Positions 7,309 through 16,314 of a stretch of 64,000 nt of DNA are shown here, one piece after another; within the stretch, counting starts at the first letter, position 1; every line of letters starts with the position of its first letter. Under the pieces are notes generated by a model that was not told the origin of the DNA, did no database searches, and was given only the letters and a program-made list of their open reading frames with translations. The stretch comes from Campylobacterales bacterium (GTDB lineage: Bacteria; Campylobacterota; Campylobacteria; Campylobacterales; QNZT01), in contig JAJRSK010000053.1 in assembly GCA_024278835.1 (NCBI GenBank), positions 25,844 through 89,843 on the forward strand. Direction: 5' to 3'. Made by a program: the position numbers and the translations under genes.

Positions 7309-8220
7309 TCAGTTGGTACGAAAAATTCTGAGTTTGGAGCTTCTACTTCTAAGGTTTTTTGCAATCTCTTCACCTGTTGGGATAATCGGTTTTTTTGTCA
7401 CAATTTTACCTATATCATGATTGTTTCCACAAAGACAACGCATCACTTCTGGTGGACAAATACAGCTTTGACTCCACTCACGAAATGTCTGTTTCACGAT
7501 ACGATCTTCGAGGGAGTGAAAAGAGATTATAGCCACTAAACATTTAGATAGTTTTAAATTCCTAATAGAATCTAACAATTCTTTTAATTCTCCCAACTCA
7601 TCATTGACTTCAATACGTATGGCTTGAAAAGGTAAAGTAGCAGGATGAATCTTCTTTGCATACAGATGCTTGGCGATAAATTCGCTTAGCTCTTTAGCAG
7701 ATTCAAAATATTTCTCTTCTCTTTTTTTTACTATCAAATCAGCCAATTTTTTATATTCTCTCACTTCACCATAAACTTTAAAAATCTCTTCTAACTCTTC
7801 TCTTGTATAATGATTCACAACATCATAGGCACTTAGTGCATGTTGAGGATCCATGCGCATATCCAAAATTTCGCTCTCAAAAGAAAATCCCCGACTCATT
7901 TTATCCAGCTGCAAAGAGGAGATACCAATATCTGCCAAAATACCTTTTATATCATAACCCTCAAACTCTTTTATTATAGTAGAAAAGCGTCCTTTGGCGA
8001 AAATTATCCTATCATGATAGCCCTCTAGCCTCTTTTTGGAAAATGCCAAAGCTTCTTCATCTTGATCTATACAAATCATTTTTATATTGGGGTTTGATGC
8101 GAGGATTAGTTCACTATGTCCACCATAGCCAACCGTACAATCTACGACATAGCCCTCTTTGATGTCAGCAAAAATTGCCTCTACTTCTGTAGGTAATACG
8201 GGAATATGTGGTATTTGCAA
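7309..8220 (-). CDS. rsmH: 16S rRNA (cytosine-1402-N4)-methyltransferase RsmH
   Basis: 303 residues, the normal length for RsmH (MraW). The N-terminus HIPVLPTEV, the SAM-binding loop VDCTVGYGGHSELIL, the helical insertion domain and the C-terminal ISFHSLEDRIVKQTF are all characteristic. The enzyme methylates N4 of C1402 in the ribosomal P site. It is the first gene of a leftward unit rsmH-ftsL-trmH. A TATCATGATA copy encodes YHD at residues 68-70. Confidence 0.93.
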   Translation of the reverse strand: MQIPHIPVLPTEVEAIFADIKEGYVVDCTVGYGGHSELILASNPNIKMICIDQDEEALAFSKKRLEGYHDRIIFAKGRFSTIIKEFEGYDIKGILADIGISSLQLDKMSRGFSFESEILDMRMDPQHALSAYDVVNHYTREELEEIFKVYGEVREYKKLADLIVKKREEKYFESAKELSEFIAKHLYAKKIHPATLPFQAIRIEVNDELGELKELLDSIRNLKLSKCLVAIISFHSLEDRIVKQTFREWSQSCICPPEVMRCLCGNNHDIGKIVTKKPIIPTGEEIAKNLRSRSSKLRIFRTN

Positions 8221-8240
8221 ATGAGACCTTTTTTAGAATA

Positions 8241-8260
8241 TTATAACAAATTCGTTATAA
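8241..8260. promoter_or_regulatory. inverted repeat in the divergent rsmH / aldolase-like promoter region
   Basis: TTATAAC and GTTATAA form a perfect 7-bp inverted repeat around a six-base centre. The right arm merges with a -10-like TATAAT at 8256-8261 for the rightward gene, and the left arm could serve the leftward gene. It could be an operator or simply two facing -10 boxes. Confidence 0.4.
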
Positions 8261-8296
8261 TTCTAACAAAATTAGCTAGCAAAAAGGGAAATCTCC

Positions 8297-8893
8297 ATGG
8301 AAATACACCTCGTACAAGAGTTAAAAGCAGCTTCACTCTCCATGTTTTCTAAAAACTTTGTAGGTATATTTCATGGTTCAATCTCAGCCAAAGTAGAAGA
8401 TGGTAAATTTATCATCAATGAACGGGATTCAATCTTTGATCACTTAGAGGATGAAGACTTCATCGAACTCTATACCAAAAAAGATTATCGTTGGACGAGT
8501 GCTAGTATTGATGCGGATATTCATCTTCATATCTATCAAAATATCTCCGAAGCAAAATATATTGCCTATACAATGGCACCTTTTATGACAGCGTACGCTA
8601 TGAAACATGACATCATCATTCCAAAAGATTATTTTGGAGATCAAATAATCGGAGAGCTTGCTGTCTATGACCCTGGTAACTTTGATACTTGGTATGATAG
8701 GGCAAAAGATGAAATATATAGACATTTTGAAGACACTGATACCGACATGATGATTATCCGTGGGTATGGACTCTATGCCCATTGTCGAGATTTAAATACT
8801 TTAATTAAAAAAATCGCTATTTTAGAAAACTCTTGTAAGATGCTACACCGTGGTACCCTAGAAAAAAACACTAGAAACTTCTCTATATCTTAA
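8297..8893 (+). CDS. class II aldolase/adducin-family protein
   Basis: 198-residue cytoplasmic protein of the class II aldolase/adducin N-terminal fold, as found in many Campylobacterota. It has the N-terminal LKAASLSMFSKNFVGIFHGSISAKV block (early Asn and Gly-Ser region). The zinc-binding histidines of true sugar-phosphate aldolases are only partly matched (HLHIYQ, and H in YGLYAHCRDL). The substrate is unknown and it may not be an aldolase at all. It stands alone with its own promoter, opposite rsmH. Confidence 0.65.
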   Translation: MEIHLVQELKAASLSMFSKNFVGIFHGSISAKVEDGKFIINERDSIFDHLEDEDFIELYTKKDYRWTSASIDADIHLHIYQNISEAKYIAYTMAPFMTAYAMKHDIIIPKDYFGDQIIGELAVYDPGNFDTWYDRAKDEIYRHFEDTDTDMMIIRGYGLYAHCRDLNTLIKKIAILENSCKMLHRGTLEKNTRNFSIS

Positions 8894-8973
8894 ATTTTTA
8901 TAAACCTAAACATATAGAATATAAAATTAGGTTTAACTCAGTAAAAACTATAAAGGGTTTTAACTTTTTAGAC

Positions 8974-8979
8974 TATAAT
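8974..8979 (+). promoter_or_regulatory. -10 box for the ppiD-ftsA-ftsZ run
   Basis: TATAAT at 8974-8979 lies 37 bases before the start of the PpiD-like gene and follows a T-rich tract. It may drive the PpiD-like gene and, through short spacers, ftsA. Confidence 0.45.
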
Positions 8980-9015
8980 GTATTATTATTTATAAATTAA
9001 AAGTTAGGGTTATTG

Positions 9016-10479
9016 ATGATCACATGGATGCAAACGCATAGAAAGTATTTAGTTCCAACAATTTGGATAAGCACTATCGCCTTTGTTGGCGCTGGTTTCG
9101 TGGGCTGGGGTGCTTATGACTATGGAAAGAATAAAAGTGACACCGTGGCACTTGTGGGTGAAAAAGTAGTTAGCGTCAGTGAACTACAGAGTTCTTACTC
9201 TAAACTATTTTCTTACTACAATCAAGTTTTTGGTGGTACACTTACACAAGAAAAAGCAACACAACTCAACCTTCAAGGTATTGCATTAGAGCAGTTGACG
9301 AACCAAGCATTGCTACTTAACTACGCAAATGAACTTGGAATCAAGGCACTTGACTCTGAAGTGATCGACCAATACACTTCTATCAAAGCATTTCAAGAAA
9401 ATGGTGTTTTTAATAAAGATACTTATGAAAAGGTACTTCGGGCACAAGGCTTGGATAAAAAATCTTTTGAAAAAGAGTTAGAAAAAAGTGTCATCTTAAA
9501 AAAGATGCAAGCAATTCTTACACTTCCTGCAACAGAACTTGAAGAAGAAGTTACTTTTTCTGCTTCTTCTTTAGCAGATCACCTCCTCATCAAAAAAATT
9601 ACCCAAGATTTATCCGCCATCACTATCGGTGAAGAAGAGTTGAAAAAAGCATGGGAAGATAGCAAAAATGACTATATGAGTCTTATCTCTTATCAACTTG
9701 AAACTATCAAAGTACCGGCAAGTGATATCACAGTAACAGATACGCAAGTAACAGAATTTTATAATGAGAAAAAATTCAAATTTAAAGATAGCGATGGGAA
9801 AATATTAAGCTTTGAAAAAGCAAAAGATGCTGTGACTAAAGCCACGCAACTAAAAGGAGCTAAAACGGCTGTACTCAAAAAATACCTTGCCTTTAAAAAA
9901 GGTGAGATTAGCGCAGACAACGTGATAAAGGTTGATGCCACAAGTAGTGACTTTCCTTTCCAAGAGCTTAAAGATAAACAAGATGGTTCATACCTCAAAG
10001 CAATTGCTTTGGAAGATGGATACATGACAGCTAGAGTTAAGTCTATCACACAACCACAACCGCTCTCTTTTGAAGATGCTAAAGAGAAAGTTGAAAAAAG
10101 ATTGCGTCAAGCAAAAGCAAATGTACTACTGGAAGAAAAAGCTAAAGCCCAAAGTGGAGCACTTAGTGATGGCAAAGACCTTGGATTTATCACAATGAAA
10201 GATAGTGATAAGCTTGAAGGGATTAACCCTCAAGAAGCATCGCAGTTTTTACGCTATGTTTTTTCCAAAGATGATAAAAAGGGTTATTTTATTTCGGGGA
10301 ATAGTGCCATCGTCTACAATATAAAAGAGCAAAAACTTTTTGATGCGGAAAAGTTTACAGCCCAAAAAGAGGCAATTGCTAAAGAAGTTGCAAAGATGAA
10401 AGAAAATGCCCTAGAACGTGGATTGGTAAAAGAGTTAAAGAAAAGATATACAATCCAAACATTTTTAAAGGAAGGATAA
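9016..10479 (+). CDS. PpiD/SurA-type periplasmic folding factor
   Basis: 487-residue membrane-anchored protein: a short cytoplasmic N-terminus, one membrane helix (LVPTIWISTIAFVGAGFVGWGAY split around residues 12-34), then a SurA_N-like helical chaperone domain and a central region where PpiD proteins carry a parvulin domain. The parvulin signature is weak, so isomerase activity is doubtful; PpiD-type chaperones often work without it. ATG 9016 is preferred to the TTG at 9013. It likely helps fold exported proteins leaving the Sec translocon. ftsA begins two bases after its stop, so they are co-transcribed. Confidence 0.75.
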   Translation: MITWMQTHRKYLVPTIWISTIAFVGAGFVGWGAYDYGKNKSDTVALVGEKVVSVSELQSSYSKLFSYYNQVFGGTLTQEKATQLNLQGIALEQLTNQALLLNYANELGIKALDSEVIDQYTSIKAFQENGVFNKDTYEKVLRAQGLDKKSFEKELEKSVILKKMQAILTLPATELEEEVTFSASSLADHLLIKKITQDLSAITIGEEELKKAWEDSKNDYMSLISYQLETIKVPASDITVTDTQVTEFYNEKKFKFKDSDGKILSFEKAKDAVTKATQLKGAKTAVLKKYLAFKKGEISADNVIKVDATSSDFPFQELKDKQDGSYLKAIALEDGYMTARVKSITQPQPLSFEDAKEKVEKRLRQAKANVLLEEKAKAQSGALSDGKDLGFITMKDSDKLEGINPQEASQFLRYVFSKDDKKGYFISGNSAIVYNIKEQKLFDAEKFTAQKEAIAKEVAKMKENALERGLVKELKKRYTIQTFLKEG

Positions 10480-10480
10480 G

Positions 10481-11857
10481 TTGAGTATGATTATTTTAAG
10501 CGTCGATATCGGATCTACTAAGATATGCGCCATTATCGCTCAAAAGAGTGAAGATGGCATCAAAATTCTTGGAGCTGGTATCTCAAAATCTCAGGGTATC
10601 AAAAAAGGTATTATCACAAACATAGAACTTGCATCAAGATCGATTAAGCATGCTATCAATGATGCTAAACGTGTGGCAGGTACACACTATGATAGAGTTG
10701 TTGTCTCCATCTCTGGTGCTTACACAAAAAGCGTAGATAGTTATGGTGTAGTCAATGTACCAAACAAAGAGATTGGTATCAAAGAAATCAATCGTGTTTT
10801 ACAGATGGCAGACCACAATGCAAATATCCCAAACGAATATGAAAAGCTACATGTATTACCCTATAATTTCAAAGTAGACGAGCACTCAAATATTGATGAT
10901 CCTCTTGGCATGAATGGTTCTCGTTTAGAAGTACAAGTGCACATCATTACCGTGCTAAAATCAAGCTTAAACAATCTCAAAAAAGCGGTTAAGTCTGCTT
11001 CTATAGAGATAGACAATATCGTCTTAAATGGATATGCTTCTAGCATCGCTGTTTTAAATGAAGATGAAAAAGAATTAGGTGTTGCCGTGATAGATTTAGG
11101 TGGTGCTACGTCAAATATTGCGATACATTTAGGAAATTCTATCCGCTATAATGACTTTTTAGGTGTAGGAAGTAATAACGTCACAAATGACCTTTCTATG
11201 GCACTTCACACCCCTATCGGTGCAGCTGAGAGAGTCAAGATAGACTATGGAAGCTTAAAGTCTGACTCTAATGATATCATCGAATTGCCTTCTATAGGTG
11301 ACGAGTCAAATAGCAATGATGTCTCTTTAGAAATTGTTACTAATGTCATCTATGCAAGGGTTGAAGAGACCTTGATGATTATAGCAAAATCCATAGACGA
11401 CAGTGGCTTTAGAGATCAATTAGGGGCAGGTATCGTACTCACAGGTGGCTTAACCAAACTTGATGGAATTAGAGAATTAGCACAAGCTATATTTAATAAT
11501 ATGCCGGTAAGATTAGCCAAGCCAAATGAACATACTATCGAGGGAATGTTTGACACACTCAAAGGCCCTGAGTTTGCAACATCGATAGGTCTGCTTCTTT
11601 ATGGTACGGGTGGGTTTACACCTTATGAAATGGATTCTCAGAGGAAACTTCGTTATAAAGATGAAACAATTGAGCCTAGTAAAAATCCAGCAAACTTCGA
11701 AGAAGAGGAACAAGAGGTAAGTAACTTTAACTCTCTTAAAAATGACCTAGAGATAAGTGACAGAAATGATGACTTTACTATTGATGATCTTGTTGGTAGA
11801 GATTCTAAGGATAGTGGTTTACAAAAATTGTGGAATAAAATCACACAACTATTTTAA
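10481..11857 (+). CDS. ftsA: cell-division protein FtsA
   Basis: 458-residue actin-like ATPase that tethers FtsZ to the membrane. Seen: phosphate-1 loop LSVDIGSTKICAII, the SHS2/1C insertion, VIDLGGATSNIAIH (phosphate 2), and GIVLTGGLTKLDGI (adenosine motif). An acidic, low-complexity linker (EEEEQEVSNFN..., about 395-440) leads to a short C-terminal amphipathic membrane helix (LQKLWNKITQLF), as expected for FtsA. The start is TTG 10481 or ATG 10487; an AAGGA box precedes. It stands directly before ftsZ. Confidence 0.93.
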   Translation: MSMIILSVDIGSTKICAIIAQKSEDGIKILGAGISKSQGIKKGIITNIELASRSIKHAINDAKRVAGTHYDRVVVSISGAYTKSVDSYGVVNVPNKEIGIKEINRVLQMADHNANIPNEYEKLHVLPYNFKVDEHSNIDDPLGMNGSRLEVQVHIITVLKSSLNNLKKAVKSASIEIDNIVLNGYASSIAVLNEDEKELGVAVIDLGGATSNIAIHLGNSIRYNDFLGVGSNNVTNDLSMALHTPIGAAERVKIDYGSLKSDSNDIIELPSIGDESNSNDVSLEIVTNVIYARVEETLMIIAKSIDDSGFRDQLGAGIVLTGGLTKLDGIRELAQAIFNNMPVRLAKPNEHTIEGMFDTLKGPEFATSIGLLLYGTGGFTPYEMDSQRKLRYKDETIEPSKNPANFEEEEQEVSNFNSLKNDLEISDRNDDFTIDDLVGRDSKDSGLQKLWNKITQLF

Positions 11858-11884
11858 AAAATTGATTAAAAAAGAGGAGAAGAA

Positions 11885-13015
11885 ATGTCTAAAAAAATTA
11901 GTCCAGTTATAGGTGCAAAAATCAAAGTTATCGGTGTCGGTGGTGGCGGTGGTAATATGATTAATCATATGATTTCACAAGGTATTGGTGAAATAGAGCT
12001 TATTGCAGCAAATACAGATGCACAAGCACTTGAAGCTTCACTCGCTGATAAAAAGATCCAGCTAGGTGAAAGAAAGACTAGAGGTCTTGGTGCTGGCATG
12101 AAACCTGAAGTGGGTAAAAATGCTGCCTTAGAGAGTTTTGAAGATTTAAAAGAATCTATGGAAGGTTCAGATATCGTTTTCATCGCAACTGGTATGGGTG
12201 GAGGAACAGGTACTGGTGCTACACCGGTAGTAGCACAAGCAGCTAAAGAAGTTGGTGCCTTAACTGTTTCTGTCGTCACTAAACCATTTGCTTTTGAAGG
12301 TAGAAAGAGAACTAAATTGGCTGATTTAGGTATCGAAGACTTGAAAAAAGAGAGTGATTCTATCGTCGTTATCCCAAATGATAAACTTCTCTCTATTGTT
12401 GATAAGAACTTGGGCATCAAAGAGAGTTTCAGACTTGTTGATGACATTCTTGCCCGTGCTGTTGGTGGTATGAGTGCCGTTGTTCTTTCACATGGTGCAA
12501 ATGATATCAACCTCGATTTTGCCGATGTACAAACAGTTATGAGTCATAAAGGTATGGCGATTCTTGGTGTTGGTGAAGCAGAGGGTGACGAATCAGCAGT
12601 TGAAGCGGTTAAAAATGCTATCGAGTCTCCACTCCTTGATAACTTATCAATTAATGGTGCTATGGGTGTACTTGTACACTTTCACATCAATCCAAACTTC
12701 CCATTAACGCAAATTCAAGCGGCTATGGAAATCATTTATGATAGTGCTGATGAAGATGCTGATGTTATCTTTGGTACAACAACAAATGAAAGTTTTTCTG
12801 AAAATGAAGTCAAAATCACTATCGTTGCTACTGGTTTTGACTCAAAAGAAGAAATTTTACCGGCAAACACAGTAACAACAAATGTGATTCAAGAAGTCGC
12901 AACACAAGCACAAAAGGTGAGAACGCCTCAGGTAAGAAAGATAAGTGGCGGTGGTGACTATGTAGATACCACAGACTTGGACTACCCTACTTTTCTTAGA
13001 AGACAAATGGACTAA
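11885..13015 (+). CDS. ftsZ: cell-division GTPase FtsZ
   Basis: 376 residues, normal length. The N-terminal GTP-binding region includes VGGGGGNMINHM, the tubulin signature GGGTGTGA (within FIATGMGGGTGTGATP), and the T7-loop NLDFADV. A C-terminal variable linker ends in DYVDTTDLDYPTFLRRQ, the conserved C-terminal peptide that binds FtsA. An AGAGGAGA ribosome site precedes the ATG. It forms the Z-ring with FtsA encoded 27 bases upstream. No copy of TATCATGATA occurs in this gene or in ftsA. Confidence 0.96.
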   Translation: MSKKISPVIGAKIKVIGVGGGGGNMINHMISQGIGEIELIAANTDAQALEASLADKKIQLGERKTRGLGAGMKPEVGKNAALESFEDLKESMEGSDIVFIATGMGGGTGTGATPVVAQAAKEVGALTVSVVTKPFAFEGRKRTKLADLGIEDLKKESDSIVVIPNDKLLSIVDKNLGIKESFRLVDDILARAVGGMSAVVLSHGANDINLDFADVQTVMSHKGMAILGVGEAEGDESAVEAVKNAIESPLLDNLSINGAMGVLVHFHINPNFPLTQIQAAMEIIYDSADEDADVIFGTTTNESFSENEVKITIVATGFDSKEEILPANTVTTNVIQEVATQAQKVRTPQVRKISGGGDYVDTTDLDYPTFLRRQMD

Positions 13016-13039
13016 AAAGAAAATTCTCCTTTTCTTTTC

Positions 13040-13065
13040 AGCGCGATGGGCTTTTCCATCGTGCT
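13040..13065. terminator. hairpin between convergent ftsZ and the Sel1 gene
   Basis: AGCGCGATGG and CCATCGTGCT pair over 10 bases (one G-T pair) around a GCTTTT loop. It lies in the short gap between converging genes, where a terminator is expected, but no clear U-tract follows on either strand. Confidence 0.4.
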
Positions 13066-13070
13066 ATTAA

Positions 13071-13568
13071 CTAATCTGCTCTCGCTTGATACTCTAACTC
13101 TTTTTTACTATACTGTACATTTGACAACCACTTAAACGCTTCATCCATATCTTTTTTGATTTCCCCTTTTCCTTCTTTATAAATCATGGCTAAATTATAC
13201 TGAGAAAGGATATCACCTTGAACTGCTGCTTTTTTATACAGTGTAACAGCTCTAGGCATATTAGCTGCTACTTTAATGCCGTTTTCATACATAAAACCCA
13301 AAAGATATTGTGCTTCTGCATCACCAGTATTTGCTGCTTTTGATATCCAGTAAAATGCTTTTTTCACATCTACATCAGTTCCTATGCCGTCAAGATACAT
13401 TTCTCCTAAAAGCGTTTGCGAATCCACATCCCCACTCTTTGCTAATTGAAAAAATGTCTCATACGCTTTTAAATCTTTTTTACCATCCAAATCACTTAAT
13501 CCGCTTTTAAAATCACTAGCCATTAAGCCTACTGTGACACATAATGCCCCTAAAAATACTTTTTTCAT
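13071..13568 (-). CDS. exported Sel1-repeat protein
   Basis: 165 residues with a signal peptide (MKKVFLGALCVTVGLMAS) and three to four Sel1-like (TPR-type) repeats such as GDVDSQTLLGEMYLDGIGTD and GDAEAQYLLGFMYENGIKV, each about 36 residues. Such alpha-solenoids serve as periplasmic protein-protein scaffolds; in Helicobacter, cysteine-rich members are the Hcp proteins, but this one lacks the paired cysteines. Function unknown. The upstream gap holds a strong dyad (13608-13628). Confidence 0.75.
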   Translation of the reverse strand: MKKVFLGALCVTVGLMASDFKSGLSDLDGKKDLKAYETFFQLAKSGDVDSQTLLGEMYLDGIGTDVDVKKAFYWISKAANTGDAEAQYLLGFMYENGIKVAANMPRAVTLYKKAAVQGDILSQYNLAMIYKEGKGEIKKDMDEAFKWLSNVQYSKKELEYQARAD

Positions 13569-13607
13569 ATCTATCTCTCCTATAAGTTATTACTCACAGA
13601 TCGACCA

Positions 13608-13628
13608 AAGGTAATATATATATACCTT
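13608..13628. promoter_or_regulatory. near-perfect dyad upstream of the Sel1 gene
   Basis: AAGGTA and its complement TACCTT enclose an alternating AT tract, giving a 21-base dyad 40 bases upstream of the Sel1 protein start. This is a candidate operator, and the AT core could also serve as a -10 element. Confidence 0.35.
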
Positions 13629-13688
13629 AGTATGGAAATTTTTATGATATTAGGGGATTTTTTACATTGTTTGGTAATATTTACTCAC

Positions 13689-14558
13689 TTAGTCAATAAA
13701 TCTTTTCGTTATTTTATCATATGCATCTATTCTTCTATCTCTTAAAAATGGCCATATGCGTCTAGTCTCTTCTGCCTTTTGCATATCCACTTCCACGACT
13801 GCCACCTCTGCTTGTTGCCCACAACGGTGCAGATACTCACCCTGTGCCCCTACGATAAAAGAGTTTCCCCAAAATGAGATACCAGACATCACACCTGAAT
13901 CATCTTTTTCAAATCCAACACGATTAACTGCTACCAAAGGTAAAGCGTTTGCTATGGCATGACCTCGTTGCACCGTACCCCACGCATCTAGTTGTCTCTC
14001 TTTCTCCTCTTGGCTATCTTCATCAAACCATCCAATCGCCGTAGGATATAGTAGTATCTCAGCCCCTTTAAGCGCCATCAAACGTGCTGCTTCAGGATAC
14101 CATTGATCCCAGCAGATAAGCACACCTAACTTTCCAACACTTGTATCAATAGGCTCAAATCCTAAATCACCTGGTGTAAAATAAAACTTTTCATAAAAAC
14201 CAGGATCATCAGGAATATGCATCTTTCTATATTTTCCTGCGATGGTGCCATCTTTTTCAAAAACTACTGCCGTATTATGATAAAGTCCAATAGCTCTTTT
14301 TTCAAAAAGAGACGTAACCAGAACTACTGCATACTCTTTGGCAACTTTAGCCCAAAACACCAAAGTCTCCTCAAAGTCATCTGCCAAATCAAAATTATCC
14401 ACATTTTCGCTTTGACAAAAATAGTGATTCTCATGCAACTCTTGTAATATGATAAGCTCTGCACCTTTAGCTTTAGCTTCAGTAATCTTTGCAATTGTTT
14501 CTTCCCGCATACTACTCTTCTCACCAGTAAATGAGAGCTGTATCATGCCTATTTTCAT
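13689..14558 (-). CDS. aguB: N-carbamoylputrescine amidase
   Basis: Nitrilase-superfamily hydrolase of 289 residues. The catalytic triad is visible: Glu in ILQELHENHYF (about residue 40), Lys in KYRKMHIPDDPGF, and Cys in LICWDQWYPEAARLMAL. The latter sequence and NRVGFE are typical of AguB, which converts N-carbamoylputrescine to putrescine in polyamine synthesis from agmatine. The agmatine deiminase partner is not in the window. Its start overlaps the folP stop by 4 bases (14555-14558). A different nitrilase specificity cannot be excluded. Confidence 0.85.
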   Translation of the reverse strand: MKIGMIQLSFTGEKSSMREETIAKITEAKAKGAELIILQELHENHYFCQSENVDNFDLADDFEETLVFWAKVAKEYAVVLVTSLFEKRAIGLYHNTAVVFEKDGTIAGKYRKMHIPDDPGFYEKFYFTPGDLGFEPIDTSVGKLGVLICWDQWYPEAARLMALKGAEILLYPTAIGWFDEDSQEEKERQLDAWGTVQRGHAIANALPLVAVNRVGFEKDDSGVMSGISFWGNSFIVGAQGEYLHRCGQQAEVAVVEVDMQKAEETRRIWPFLRDRRIDAYDKITKRFID

Positions 14559-15700
14559 ATCGTCACACCTTGCAAAGCATTGTGTATACTCAACGCTTGC
14601 TTATGCGATTTAACATCGTGTACACGCAAGATACTAGCACCCTCTTCTATCGCTTTTAGATGAATCGCCAAAGTTGCAGGCAACCTCTCTTCTACAGGTG
14701 TAGGTAAAATCATATCTATCATACTTTTTCTACTAGCCCCAATGAGTAACTCTTTTTGAAAATGTCTGAAATGTCCCAGATGTTTTAAAAGCAAAAGATT
14801 ATGCTCTAGTGTTTTACCAAATCCCAGTCCAATGTCTAATATCACATCTTTGATACCAAATTGCTCTGCTTTTTGCAGACGCTCATGGAAAAAAGCATCT
14901 ACCTCAGCGATAAGATTGGTATAGTGAGGACTTACCTGCATCGTTTGTGGTGTGCCTTGCATATGCATCAACACAACGGTAGCTTTATACGATGCAGCAA
15001 GTTGACATACTTTATCAGAACTTAGTCCTGTGATATCATTGACTATCGTAAAGCCCTTATCAAGTGCATACGCCAAAGGTTTTAAAGCATAACTATCTAG
15101 ACTAAATCGTACTTTATCAGCGTAGCGACCAAGATAAATGACATCAATAATTTGTTTCACCCTTCTAAACTCTTCATCCTCGCTCACACTCTCCGCACCA
15201 GGTCTTGAAGAAACAGCACCGATATCTATAATATCCGCTCCTTCCTCTATCATCTTCTCTATCATGATAGAGTGATTTTTTTCATCAACACGACTATTTT
15301 GAAAAAAGCTATCTTCATTGGCATTAAGTACACCCATGATTTTAGGTTCATAAACTCTTAAACGCAGATATTCTTTGAGTGTTAAAGCCAGCGTTTTTAA
15401 GCCAAAAGGTTGTGCTAACTCTTTTTTTGCCAAAATCTTCAACTGTTTATCCGTAGCAATAAGTAAGGCATCCACTGTCTCATCACGGCAAAGTATCGTA
15501 TCTTTCTCAACTGCTAGCTCTGCTCCAATAGAGAGGGCATCTTGTTTGAGTATATTAGCAGCAGGAGTCCTGAGGTCTTTTATATAGAAAAAATGTGTCT
15601 GCATCTTCTCCATCATGATAAACTTACCCTCTCTGGTAGAACCCACTTTTTCTAATAAGGCTTTTTTGTCACTTGTGTTGGAGAGTTTGGTAATTATCAT
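14555..15700 (-). CDS. folP: dihydropteroate synthase with N-terminal extension
   Basis: 381 residues, about 100 longer than usual FolP, as in other Campylobacterota. The catalytic TIM barrel begins near residue 118 with PKIMGVLNANEDSFF, where most bacteria have NVTPDSFSDGG. Then follow IIDIGAVSSRPGAE, IVNDITGL, LMHMQGTPQTMQ, LDIGLGFGKT, LIGASRKS and RVHDV. It joins p-aminobenzoate to the pterin pyrophosphate in folate synthesis. The ATG at 15700 lies in a TATCATGATA copy and overlaps the holB stop as ATGA. The N-terminal 110 residues have no recognised function. Confidence 0.9.
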   Translation of the reverse strand: MIITKLSNTSDKKALLEKVGSTREGKFIMMEKMQTHFFYIKDLRTPAANILKQDALSIGAELAVEKDTILCRDETVDALLIATDKQLKILAKKELAQPFGLKTLALTLKEYLRLRVYEPKIMGVLNANEDSFFQNSRVDEKNHSIMIEKMIEEGADIIDIGAVSSRPGAESVSEDEEFRRVKQIIDVIYLGRYADKVRFSLDSYALKPLAYALDKGFTIVNDITGLSSDKVCQLAASYKATVVLMHMQGTPQTMQVSPHYTNLIAEVDAFFHERLQKAEQFGIKDVILDIGLGFGKTLEHNLLLLKHLGHFRHFQKELLIGASRKSMIDMILPTPVEERLPATLAIHLKAIEEGASILRVHDVKSHKQALSIHNALQGVTI

Positions 15701-16314
15701 GATAGCTTCCTTCCCCTTGCATGGTATAGCATCAGTAGTAAAGTTGAAAGTATCGTTTGAGGTCTGGTATTTAACTCTGCTAAGAGTAAAGATTTATTAA
15801 AAAGTACCAACTCACTCTCTCTTAATTTTATCTTTGCCCCAATCAATGAAACTTTTAACATTGTTTCAATCGTATCTTTTAAAACAATTTTTGAGATATT
15901 TTTATTTTTCTTTAAAAAGTTAAAAATATCCCCTAATTCCATCTTCGCGATATCAATTTCCAAGACAAATGGCTCTTTCTCAAATGCCACACTCTCTATC
16001 TGCATACGTGAGCGAATGGTTGGTAAAAGAGCAGTTTTAGACTTTGCAATGAGGATAAAAACGATATTGCGTGGTGGTTCTTCTAAGAGTTTTAAAAGGG
16101 CATTTTGCGCTTCTATACGATACGTTGTAGCTACGATGATGAGATGTTTTATGCTCTCTTCTGCTATATAGGCTTCCCTCATCACCATCTTGGCATCATC
16201 AACTTTAAACTCATCACTAAAGTAGACTTTTGTCAGCTTAGAGTCTATACTGGAAAGTATCTGATTCTTTGCATACTCCATGTCCGCACAGGTCACAATC
16301 TTCGCTTCCATCAA
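15697..16314 (-). CDS. holB: DNA polymerase III delta-prime-like subunit
   Basis: 205 residues, short for HolB, as in Helicobacter. The core motif QNALLKLLEEPPRNIVFILIAKSKTALLPTIRSRM (two blocks around residues 70-105) matches sensor/SRC regions of clamp-loader delta-prime. No Walker A is present, which is usual for delta-prime. It acts in loading the beta clamp. The gene lies in the order lysC-hobA-holB-folP, overlapping both neighbours by 4 bases. Confidence 0.8.
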   Translation of the reverse strand: MMEAKIVTCADMEYAKNQILSSIDSKLTKVYFSDEFKVDDAKMVMREAYIAEESIKHLIIVATTYRIEAQNALLKLLEEPPRNIVFILIAKSKTALLPTIRSRMQIESVAFEKEPFVLEIDIAKMELGDIFNFLKKNKNISKIVLKDTIETMLKVSLIGAKIKLRESELVLFNKSLLLAELNTRPQTILSTLLLMLYHARGRKLS

